64,000 nt of DNA from assembly GCA_026008535.1 (NCBI GenBank), contig BRKX01000014.1, positions 42,104,506 to 42,168,505 on the forward strand, given 5' to 3'. This document shows, piece after piece, positions 54,790 through 64,000 of the stretch. Position 1 is the stretch's first letter, and every line of letters begins with the position of its first letter. Both the position numbers and the translations under genes were made by a program. The notes beneath the pieces were generated by a model, which saw only the letters and a list, made by a program, of their open reading frames with translations, searched no databases and was not told the DNA's origin. The DNA is from Perilla frutescens (taxonomy: Eukaryota > Streptophyta > Magnoliopsida > Lamiales > Lamiaceae).

Positions 54790-57700
54790 TGTCACGACCC
54801 CAAATTAATATCTGATTAATATGAAGTGTGACTGGCACGACTCGATCCCAATGAAGGATGGATCAAGGTGAACCGGAAGTAATTAAATAAAGGAATGAAC
54901 TACTACATTACAGGAACGATATTTGCTGTGAACTCCAATTCTGGATTGATTTCAAGTACTCACAAGGGACAAAATAATAATAGTACTTAATTGATTATCG
55001 AGGTATTGGACTCGTCCAAAAACAAAAACTGATATATTAGACTTGTTATATAGCTGAGTTGCGAAAGTAAAAGAAACACAATAATAATAATGATAATAAT
55101 AATAATAATACAAGGTCATCTGAGCCTTGTACCAAAAGAACTCCACTCTCAGCACTTCTCTCTTCCACACCAGCTCAACCTGCACATTTAAAAACAAACA
55201 TGCAGGGCTGAGTACAAGGGTACTCAGTGAACATATTGCCAAAAATAATTACTGAATTTAACACTGATTTTCTTGTCATGCATCAGAGTAAACACACAGG
55301 GGTTTTATCTAAAAGGGCCCTATGTTTTACTAAATCACTTTCTATTTTTGAGCGCTCTTTTCTATTGTATGATCATCCATATCTCACTGAAAGTCGAGAA
55401 ATAGCTCCGCTCAGCCTTTTCCATGAACGTCGGGGAATAGCTCCGCTCAGTCTTTTCCTTCAAACGCTTAACATAACTAAATGCCGAAGAATAGCTCCGC
55501 TCAGCCTTTTCCACGAACATTTAGCATCATCGATGTCTTAGTCAGGAATGGCTCCGCTCAGTCTTTCCCTCTTTCTAATATCACCGACCCAAGTGTACAC
55601 TAACCTCGGTTAACATGCTAAGATAGCACGAGGCCCGATCGATTTAAGAGTTAGAAAGCCCCTTGCGAGCTAACTAAATTCGGATAATGATATCATACAA
55701 ACAAAACATTTTAAGCATGACAATAATTTATTTGCATCAGAAATAATAAATAACTTCTGGTGAGTAAAAACTCAAATCATTATTTGGAATAAGAGTCCGT
55801 TGAAAAGAAAGCCCACCTTTCACCAATGTTTTAAACGGCAGCTGCTAATTCTTCACAGGTCTTATCCCTTGCGGATCTGCTAGCCTTCAATATATAAAAA
55901 TATAATTAGTATGTTGATCCTAAAACTGACAGGACTCAACACGACACGAAGGCCTATTAGGGTCTAGTATCCGTTCTAGATTTTTCTTAGCTTAAGGGTT
56001 AATCTCGACCCTAGTTCCAAACCATATAAAGACATTCATCGACATCATTTAAGGTATCAAAAATACCTTAACATCATTACAACTAGATTCTTGGAACAAA
56101 GTCATCAATAAGTTCGTAGACTAAATGACGTTTTGCACAATATTTATCTTTGAAAAATTTTACTTTTTGACTTACTAAGGTGCAGGGGACAAGCCATATA
56201 CTGTTGGAAAGCCCTGGAAGTCTAGTTTCCGGAAAAATTGATGGTGACTCTAGATGATAACAAACAAAAAAGTTATGACCAATTGACTAGAAGGTGGCAG
56301 AACTGCCAGAATTTCTGAAAGAAAACACATGCCTTGACTTTGATGATTTTTCATAATTTACTCAGAAAGAATTAGAAAATGAAACATCTACCATTGGAAA
56401 GCCACAGAAGTCTAGTTTTCGGCAAAATTTACGGTGACTCAATACGATGTCCAACGAGGGAGTTATGCTCGTTTTACTGAAGGGTGGTGAAACTGCCGAA
56501 CAGAGCTTCGCAGCGCGCCGTCTGCGCGAACTCCAAGCAAACTCTGAATCAGTCAGCTGATTTCTAGAACTGATCAGTCAACTGATTCCCAGAACTGATC
56601 AGTCAGCTGATTCCCAGAACTGATCAGTCAGCTGATTCCCAGAACTGATCAGTCAGCTGATTCCCAGAACTGATTAGTCAGCTGGTTACTAGAACTGATC
56701 AGTCAGCTGATTCCCAGAACTGATCAGTCAGCTGGTTCCCAGAACTGATCAGTCAGCTGATTCCCATAACTGATCGGTCAACTAATTTCCAAAACTGATC
56801 ACAAAACTGATCAGTCAAACATATTAGTTTTTCTCCCAAACTGATTCTTCAACTGATTCACTTCATCAATCAACTGATGAGCTTCAGTCCGGAACTGATT
56901 AGCCTAGGCTAGGACTGATTTATTTCGGTTCAACTAATTCACCTCATCAGTTAACTAATTCACCTCATCAGTCCGGAACTGATTAGCCCCAGCTAGGACT
57001 GATTTATTTCAGTCCAAACACCAAGCTTTCATCACCTCAAAACATCTCAAACTAGACTACACATGCTTGCACATAACCAACTAATTTTCCAAACATTAAC
57101 GTCATTTAAAACACCAAAAATCCACACATATACTTCTTAAGCTTAGATCTGAAAATATGTGACTAAAAAGCTCATTGTTTTCGAAAATACCTTTTCAAAA
57201 TAACAAAGGAGAAGAGTTGGAAGAAGCTTGAAGGAGATGAAATGACTGAAACAAAGCTCCCAACGATGACGCCGGAAACCCAACGGTGAAGAGCGGATGA
57301 AGGATAGCTTGAGCTCTCCTCGACAAGGCTGCAACTTCTTGCTTCTACCACTCTCTCTCTCTCTAAAGTTTGTGCAGAAAATGGGGATGAAATGGAGAAG
57401 AAGAAATGAGGAGCTGCTGTGTTTCCTCTCCCCCTTTTTCAAAAATTTTATGGCAAATGAAGAAGTGAAATGGAATGAAGAAATAAGTTGGATGCCTTGC
57501 CCTTTTCTCTCTCTCTCAACCTCTACGTAAATGCTTGGGTATGGCTTTACCATTAAATGAGAGTAGGCTAGGCTGCAGATTTTCCCTTTTTCCCATTAGA
57601 CCAATAAATGCCACAAGAGCTTTGGTAGATTGGCAAGGAAGTGACGAAAAGTATTCCCAACTTGGAAAAAAATAGTTGCTAAAATATCGGCACTAGGGGA

Positions 57701-58062
57701 TATCTAATTCACTCTATTTGAAATGCTTTGCTTTAATTATCTGAATTTAATACTTGCATGACCGGAGAATATCTGATTCTGCCAGTCCAGAAAATATTTA
57801 TCGGAATATCTGATTCATGATAAACACACACCGCAATAATGGAATCGAATTTATCTGAAATTCTGATTTCGGCTTTCCATAACTAAAAAGAGGATTAAAC
57901 CCTAACTGAAATTATTAATTCACCTATGGGAATTAATTTATCTTGAATTCCATGGAACCTAACGGATACTTTCGACCCTAATCTGACTGGAAATTACTAT
58001 ACTAAATAGTAATTGCAACAATTTACTGCAATTAAGCAGTAATTAATTCACGGGGTATTACA
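54790..58062 (-). mobile_element. Gypsy-B 5' LTR (3273 bp)
   Basis: The plus strand runs TGTCACGACCCC...CGGGGTATTACA, followed by TSD ATTGT. It is colinear with 35208-38599. It contains AAT (55079-55110) and CT (57350-57364) runs, the ATAGCTCCGCTCAGCC repeats and about ten copies of the 25-bp minisatellite. Confidence 0.92.
56548..56815. repeat. 25-bp minisatellite in the gypsy-B 5' LTR
   Basis: About ten copies of the GAACTGATCAGTCAGCTGAT plus TCCCA unit, more homogeneous than the longer array at 36970-37360. Confidence 0.9.
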
Positions 58063-61000
58063 ATTGTACTTGATGAGGAATGTCATAAGAAACCAGTTGC
58101 GAATTCTAATGAAGTAGTGAGAACCTCTTATGGTGTAATCTCAAGAAACTCTTCGGACATCAGAATTACACAACAAAATGCATTTCCATGAAAAATCTAA
58201 TAAGCACTAAGATAGTCTATTCCATTCCTGTAAAGGATCACGTTCTCCGGATGATAAGATGCTTATCGGAGATCGAAACCCTGGATGGTGAACAAGATAC
58301 CGAGTCTTAATCGACTTGGTGTTTACTAGTCTGTTCCTGAAACTTAAATAGTTCTTTTTGAACTTTAGCATGATAAAGAATTATGTCACTTTATCAGAAA
58401 TGCTTGTTGATCTTCAGACAACTGAGATGCTAGTGAAAAGTATCACAGAAGCGCAAATGGCTGAGAGAAATACATCTTCGGGTAAGAAGAGGAATGCATC
58501 TCAACCAAAGGAAGCATGTAGGGCAATGAAGAAAATGACATAGTTACCTCAAAAGGACTTTAAGTCTAAAGGATATGTGCTTCAAGTACAATCAGCTGAG
58601 ACATTGTAAGTATGAGTGTCCTCTAAAAAATGAAAGGTATCTCTCACTCGTTTGAGTGAATATGATGTCACTATGTACATGTGCAATGCAATGGTAAAGT
58701 GGCGGCTATTGCAGTGGGAGACATAGACATACCTTTTAGTAGTGATAGATTTTAGTCTTTAAACAGATTGTTTGTATGTGCTAGAATTTAGAAACTTGGT
58801 TTATGTTTCTAAGTTAGTTTTGGATTGATATTTTGTTACTTTTGATAACTATATTGTTATCATGGTTGGGAAACATTTTATCTATTCTGGCACATTGGAT
58901 AGACATCTTTAAATACACTAAATTCTATGCTTAACACTACAAAACAACTATTGAATACATTTATCAACCTCAATAAAAGGAAAGAATCTTCACAAATGAA
59001 TCAAACCTATCTTTGGAATCTAAGACTTGGATATATTATTCTTAAGAGGATTTAAAGTTTTCTAAACGATGGTCCATTGCTCTCACTGGTCCTAGAATTG
59101 TTTATTTGTGCAAATCCTGCTAAGAAGGTAAAATGACCAAGTTTCCTTTAAGGCTAAAGGAATAGATTCAAAGAAGTTATTAAGTTTAATTCACTCTACT
59201 TCTGTGGCCCTAGTGACAAGTACCTCTTAGGCAACTTTAGGGATCACTTAGTGGAGAATGGGATTGCATCCCGGTTAACTACGTCTGTTATTCAAACAGT
59301 AGAATGACGTAGTGGTGTGTAGAAATTGAATGTTATTCGAAATGGTTAGATCGATAATGAGCTATTCAAAGTTGTTTATTTCATTTTGCGGATATGTCCT
59401 AGAAATGATGATTGTCTGTTGGATATCCCAAATGAACGAAAAGTGGTTTATTTTATAGTCCAAAGAATCAGAAGGACATTGTAAGCACTAATACTTGATT
59501 CTTAGAAGAAAACTATATAATAAATCACAAGGTTAAGAACAAGATCGTTCTTAATGGTTTGAGAAAGAGACATTCGAATCCTACACCAAAGTGTATAAGA
59601 AGAGGTACCATCAAATACTGCACAGCGTGTCACGAAGGTAAAGAAAATTCTTCATTGCAGTGGTAGGGTTGTACGCCAACCTAATAGATTCCTTAGTCTA
59701 GAAGAATCTTCTGATTTTCTTGAAAGACTAAATGAATTGGATCCCAGAAACTATGATGGAGTGGTTCAAGATAAGGATGTGGTTCCTTGGAAAACTGCAA
59801 TGGAATCCGAAATGGGATCTATGGATCTCCATGAATAGTGAGAGCTTGTAGAACCACTAAATGGGGGTAAATCTCATTTAGTGAAAGTGGGTCGATAAAG
59901 GAAAGAGAAGATCTAACGGATTGTTAGATCTGGAATCTCTTGTCTGATGCTACTCATTTTAACTTATTTGTTTGGCAAATAGATGTCAAGACAGTTTTTT
60001 CTGAACGGAAGTCTTGAGGATAATATCTATATGAAATAAACAAAGGGATTCATTGCTAAAGGCCAATAGCACTTAGTGTGCTAGCTTAGAGGTCCATTTG
60101 TGGATTTAAGGAAGCATCAAGATCTTGGAATATCCGATCTAACGAAGTTATCCAGTCGCATGGATTCGTAGAGAAATTGGATAAAAGATATGTGTACAAG
60201 AGGTGACGGAAACGTGGTGGTTATCCTAGTACCATATGTTAAGTAACAACTTGCTTATTGGGTAACAATGAGAAGAAGTTATTAAACATAGGGGTGTAGC
60301 TGTCCAGGCATTTTGATATGAAGGATTTGAGTTGATGTACTCATTCCAGGTTGCCTATATCGAAAATGTGCTAGCTAGATACAAATTCCAAGAAATGTTT
60401 TTATACCTTTTGAGCATGGAATATAGCTACTCAAGGAAATGTGCTACCCAAACACATAATAAGATAGATGTGAGAAATGAGATTCCTTATGCTTCTGCAA
60501 AAGGAAGACTCATGTATGTTATGCTTTGCACCAGGCCCGATATCTACTATGCAGTAGCATAGTGGGAAGATGTCGTTTTAACCCTAGTTAAGGATAATGG
60601 ACCGTGGTAAAAAGCATTCTCAAAAGAACTTGAGATAGTATGCTTATTTACCACTCGGACAATCTAATTGCCTTGGGTTATACAGATTTAATTTTTCCAG
60701 AACCGATAAAAAGGATCAGAGTAAATCTTTCTTGGCATATGTGTTTGAATTGGGAAGAGGAGTCGTGGCATGGAGGAGTAAGACAGAAATGCATGTTAAC
60801 TCCACCATGAAAGTCGAATATGTGGCTGGCTCTGAGGCTACGAAAGATTGTTTAACTCCATAGCTTCTTGTTGGACTCGGGCGTGGTTCCTGATTTGCCT
60901 TAGGAGTATCACGGCATACTATGATAACTCCAGTGCAGTAGCAAATTTGAAAAGGAATCCAGACTCCATAGGGCAATTAACACATAGGATTAAAATACCA

Positions 61001-61165
61001 CCTTATACAAAATATAAGGGAGGAAGATGTGGCAGTGGTCAAGATTGCATTGGAAAACAAAAATGGCTATCCCATTCACGAGCCTTCCAAGCTCAGGCCT
61101 TCAATTGTCAAGTGGAGATAATGGGAGTTGATGCAGACCCGGGGCTATTGTTAAGTTTATGTTAT
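58063..61165 (+). pseudogene. copia-2 gag-pol remainder, heavily decayed
   Basis: It begins in gag with the VLDEECHKK segment, then a gag C-terminal piece (LSEMLVDLQTTEMLVKS, 58358-58543). A zinc-knuckle trace CFKYNQLRHCKYEC (58578-58619) has lost its second Cys. Protease flank, LWNLRLGYI (GAG-pre-integrase), integrase fragments, RT fragments (LNELDPRNYDG, DVKTVF) and RNase H pieces (PYASAKGRLMYVMLCTRPDI at 60332-60562, YYDNSSAVANLK near 60915) follow. The RT YVDD site is destroyed (YVK-stop). Frames change repeatedly and no domain is intact. Confidence 0.85.
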
Positions 61166-61181
61166 GTTGTAGAGTTTGGAA

Positions 61182-61803
61182 TTATATCCTAAGTTTATTG
61201 GATATTAGAAATTAAATAAATTAGTAGGCCAATTTAATATTCTTCTAGGTCCTTGTTGTAGCCCAATATGACCTAAGTGGACTGAAAATAAAACAAGAGT
61301 TGGAGGCCCAACCTAATAGGGTTTGGAGAATTAATTTTTGTCCCCTCCCCTATATAAAGGGAGGGGGGCCACGAAAATTATGATGAAAAATACATCCAAT
61401 ACAGCCCCTCTAAGTGCTCTCTTGATTCATAGAGTTTCCACAACCGTTTAGTAGTCTGCAGCCCACCCTGCATCTAAACAAGGTCCGGGAATACATCATA
61501 AGATCAATAAGTAGAATATTGGAGCTGTGAGATTTTGAACACCAAGGAGAAGTAAATCGCCATCCATGTGTTCTCCATCAACAATGGGATTAGTCCTTTA
61601 ATCTCGTGATCAATCTGACAATGTTTGTAAGTACCGTTTCGATAGATTCTATTTTATTCCGCTGCAATAGATTTGAAATTGAAACTTACATGTTAATTCA
61701 ACATAGGATAATTAATATCACACATAAAATTATGATTTACATGAGTTAGAATTAATGGCATCCGAATAGATCATGTGGGGTACAATTCGAGAAAACCCCA
61801 ACA
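61182..61803 (+). mobile_element. Copia-2 3' LTR fragment
   Basis: It matches 31727-32326 plus about 22 bases further upstream. Relative to copia-1, the PPT and roughly 850 bp of LTR start are missing. It ends CCCCAACA at 61803 and abuts SIRE-like LTR sequence. Confidence 0.83.
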
Positions 61804-62090
61804 TTGGATGCTTTCAGTCATCAGTTTCATCAGTTCGTTGACTTGTCTTCTTCAGTTCCATTGACCTAGCTGTCAGTTTGATAGTAACTGGTTCGACTCC
61901 TGTAGAGCTTTAACCCTCAGTTGGGTTATTTCATAACTGGTTGACACATTCTTCTAGCTGGGTTGACCATGCTCCAGTTTGGTTGACTCTTGCTTCAGCT
62001 GAATTCTTTTTGGAGCCTAGTTTGGTCAGCATAGATCTCTTTCAGTTTTTCACGAAATATTTAACACGTTTTGATATCTCATCAAAACCA
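61804..62090 (-). mobile_element. SIRE-like copia 3' LTR fragment (minus)
   Basis: On the minus strand it begins near TATGGTTTTGATGAGATATC and is homologous to the corresponding end of the LTR at 4129-5856 (shared GGTTGACCATGCT and CAGTTTTTCA...TCAAAAC). It is truncated at 61803 by copia-2. Confidence 0.65.
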
Positions 62091-62170
62091 TATCTGAGCT
62101 TCTCCCTGAAGCTAAACTTCCCTTTGAATCTGATCCTAAAAATTCAAATTTCCATCATCATACCTTTCAT

Positions 62171-62184
62171 CTACCCCCCTTTTG
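62171..62184 (-). other. SIRE-like polypurine-rich tract
   Basis: The minus strand reads GATGCCAAAAGGGGGGTAG, resembling the GATGCCAAAAAGGGGGAG tract near the 3' LTR of SIRE/Opie-type copia elements. It also encodes the LLDDAKRG end of a minus-strand frame. Confidence 0.5.
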
Positions 62185-63290
62185 GCATCATCCAAAAGGG
62201 TAAACTGTTGCAGATCGTATGATAGAACTGGTATACTTGGCATAAGTGTGAATGTGGTTGCCAAGTTGTTGTCGTATACTGGGAGAACTGGAGGGTAGGG
62301 CATAGGTGAAGATAACCACTCATAAGCTTCATGAGTGGGCATGAGATGACCAAGGTTTGGAAGAGTAGAGTGATCTTGATCTCTGAAATTTATAGCCGCC
62401 AGATTGGTAAAGAGCTAATGCCTTCAAGAGGATATTGGTGTGTCTTCAATAGGTGGTGTAGAAGAAGAATTAGTTGGCTCGTTGTCTGGAAGAGTAGCCT
62501 TAGCTGGAACTTCACATTAGATTCTTTTGATCATAGAGTCCATAATCTCTAAAAGAGTTGACGACATGCAGAATGGATGATTCATCTAGTTTTTACTTCA
62601 CTTTTCTTCTTGTATCTAGAAGGATGCGCCGCGGGTTTCGATGAGATTATGCAAGGTGACTTCATCAACTTGGAATCTCCAGAGATGATATTGAAGATAT
62701 CTTTTTAAGTTTGCGAATAGTGAGGAGTCAATATCCTCAATTAGACTAAAGCAGCTTCGAAGCTGGTGATCAAGAGTTTGGTCAAAATCAGCTTCAATAA
62801 AGTCCTATCGGACTGAGGTAGGGAGATATGAACTTACTGGTACAGTTTATTGGTTACTAATTTGAGTGATGGGCTCGCTTTTATTCATCAGCTGCTTTCC
62901 TCTGCAGAAATTGTTAGTTTCAATTAACGACTTCATTTCTCAGCCAAGGCCATCAATTTCAGCCATCAGCTATTTCTCTTTGCTTGTGCAAGCAACCTTG
63001 GATGCAGTCTTTCAATTCATGAAGATGGTTGGGGGTATGTTCCTTCATCCAACTGCTTCACCATTGTAGTAGAACTCCGCAATGTGCTCGGGTAGATATT
63101 TGAGAGGCATGATTTTGAAGAAGTGTAGCAACCTAGTTTCTTCCAATGGACGTGCAAGCTGAAGATATTTTTCTGGACCCAAACGAGCTTGAAGAAGCTC
63201 CAAGTCTAAAAACTTATCCTTCTTTAGTTTATCCACGAGCAGATTGATGTTCAATATATGAAATGGGATTTTCATTTCTATAGAGAGATG
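62185..63290 (-). pseudogene. env-like or plant-transposon-domain remnant of the SIRE-like element
   Basis: A minus-strand frame at 63045-63275 reads MKIPFHILNINLLVDKLKKD, LELLQARLGPEKYLQLARPL and PLKYLPEHIAEFYYNGEAVG. A second at 62136-62342 ends QQFTLLDDAKRG at the polypurine tract. The region lies between the 3' LTR fragment and the interior, where SIRE-like copia elements carry an extra env-like ORF. The AEFYYNG segment recalls the EFYxN motif of the putative plant transposon domain. Stops separate the pieces. The identification is tentative and based on position and short motifs. Confidence 0.45.
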
Positions 63291-64000
63291 GGTATATCAG
63301 TGTATTGCAAGTGAGTTTGGCAATAAAAAGTATATGCAAGGAGTAAAATAGAAGATTTGGAAGGGATTTGAGCTTTCATCTCCTTCGCATATATATATTC
63401 AGCTTTGCATGTATACTTTCGAGAGTACTCGATTGCTTTTTAGCTGATCAGCTGTTCGATTTGATAGATAAACAGCTAAATAAATATTGCATGTATCTCA
63501 GCTGTCCACATGTGGAGTAACTTTATGATCATGTTGTTGAGATTTGATCAATTCAAAAATGGGGTAGTTACCACAAATAACATAATATTTTCTGCAGATT
63601 TTGCTATTTATATCTCATAGGTAATCATCTCATTTTTTCCACTTTTGTAGTTGCTAACTAAAATCAGCTCAGAGATATTAAAGGCAACTCTATGAGAGAT
63701 GAGCCCATTTTCAAATTGTAGATGTTGGATGTAATATTGAGAGATTAATGATCACAGCGGTAATAATTATTTCAAGGATAAGCTTAATGAACAGTTTAGG
63801 TAAAAAATTATCCTGATCCAGTTAGGATACAGTCCAACTGGTTAACTTGATGTGGTGTGAACTGATGAGGCAGCAGTTGGTTGATCAGTTTGATCATTCT
63901 AAGGTTACAATTGAACTGACTAAGGTTACAATTGAACTGAATGGATCAGTTCGTTTGTTCAATGGCTTGGCCTTCCTTTAGTCAGTTTTCTCTTTTTGAA
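63291..64000 (-). other. probable SIRE-like interior, no gene recognised
   Basis: AT-rich sequence with scattered CAGCTGATCAGCTG-type motifs and a short direct repeat (AAGGTTACAATTGAACTGA twice at 63901-63940). I see no coding motif. It may be untranslated interior of the minus-strand element that continues past the window. Confidence 0.4.

Larger units (their letters stand above)
35208..58062 (-). mobile_element. Gypsy-B: chromodomain Ty3/gypsy element with 3.3-kb LTRs, interrupted by gypsy-A2
   Basis: The minus-strand element has a 5' LTR at 54790-58062, PBS at 54775-54786, a 2.2-kb leader, gag ATG at 43228, gag-pol down to about 38650, a PPT and a 3' LTR at 35208-38599, with TSD ATTGT. 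Domain order gag, zinc knuckle, protease, RT, RNase H, integrase, chromodomain-like tail identifies a plant chromovirus. The long LTRs suggest the Tekay/Del clade, an inference. Without A2 the element would be about 13.6 kb. gag-pol has one frameshift in protease and several stops. Confidence 0.92.
31727..61803 (+). mobile_element. Copia-2: degraded Ty1/copia element, split by gypsy-B
   Basis: This relative of copia-1 carries a 5' LTR fragment, PBS, AT-rich leader with a MITE, gag start (35098-35207), then gypsy-B, then the rest of gag-pol (58063-61160) and a 3' LTR fragment. Copia-1 and copia-2 share LTR motifs, leader motifs and the gag start, so they are related families. Coding sequence is riddled with stops and indels and is much older than copia-1. 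Confidence 0.88.

Overview
The window is plant nuclear DNA, probably from a eudicot, and consists almost entirely of nested LTR retrotransposons. I find no host gene, tRNA, rRNA or CRISPR array in 64 kb. The evidence for a plant is the set of Ty1/copia and Ty3/gypsy elements with long TG...CA LTRs, primer-binding sites matching plant initiator tRNA-Met (TGGTATCARAGC), chromodomain-type gypsy polyproteins, and a Stowaway-like MITE. The species cannot be named from the sequence.

Layout. 1-2532: 5' end of a minus-strand element (gag remnant, PBS, LTR). 2545-2727: hairpin repeats, probably a decayed CACTA end. 2728-4128: AT-rich, nothing recognisable. 4129-5856: a minus-oriented SIRE-like copia LTR. 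5857-31726: minus-strand gypsy element A0. A0 is interrupted by copia-1 (6279-15217, TSD GATGG) in its 3' LTR and by a plus-strand sister, A1 (17538-26729, TSD GGATA), in its interior. 31727-61803: degraded plus-strand copia-2, which carries a MITE in its leader and is split in gag by minus-strand gypsy-B (35208-58062, TSD ATTGT, LTRs of about 3.3 kb). Gypsy-B is itself split just upstream of gag by plus-strand gypsy-A2 (43275-52561, TSD ACTGC). 61804-64000: the 3' LTR fragment and env-like end of a minus-strand SIRE-like copia.

Four insertions have 5-bp target duplications that can be read directly, so much of the insertion order is fixed: copia-2 before gypsy-B before A2, and A0 before both copia-1 and A1. 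Every coding region is interrupted by stops, deletions or rearrangement. The longest open frame is the RNase H-integrase-chromodomain segment of A2 (48279-50096).

The most interesting signal is in the gypsy-A family. A0 and A1 share the same non-autonomous architecture: no gag, a truncated protease lacking the DTG motif, RT and RNase H, then about 1.2 kb of unrecognised sequence in place of the integrase zinc finger and catalytic core, then the integrase C-terminus and chromodomain. One inserted into the other with a clean TSD, so the defective form was mobile, presumably helped in trans. A1 also carries a 1.9-kb internal inversion. A2 has the integrase that A0 and A1 lack, but its composite 5' LTR is fused directly to RNase H with no PBS, gag or RT. 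The LTRs of these relatives also exchange whole U3 promoter modules.
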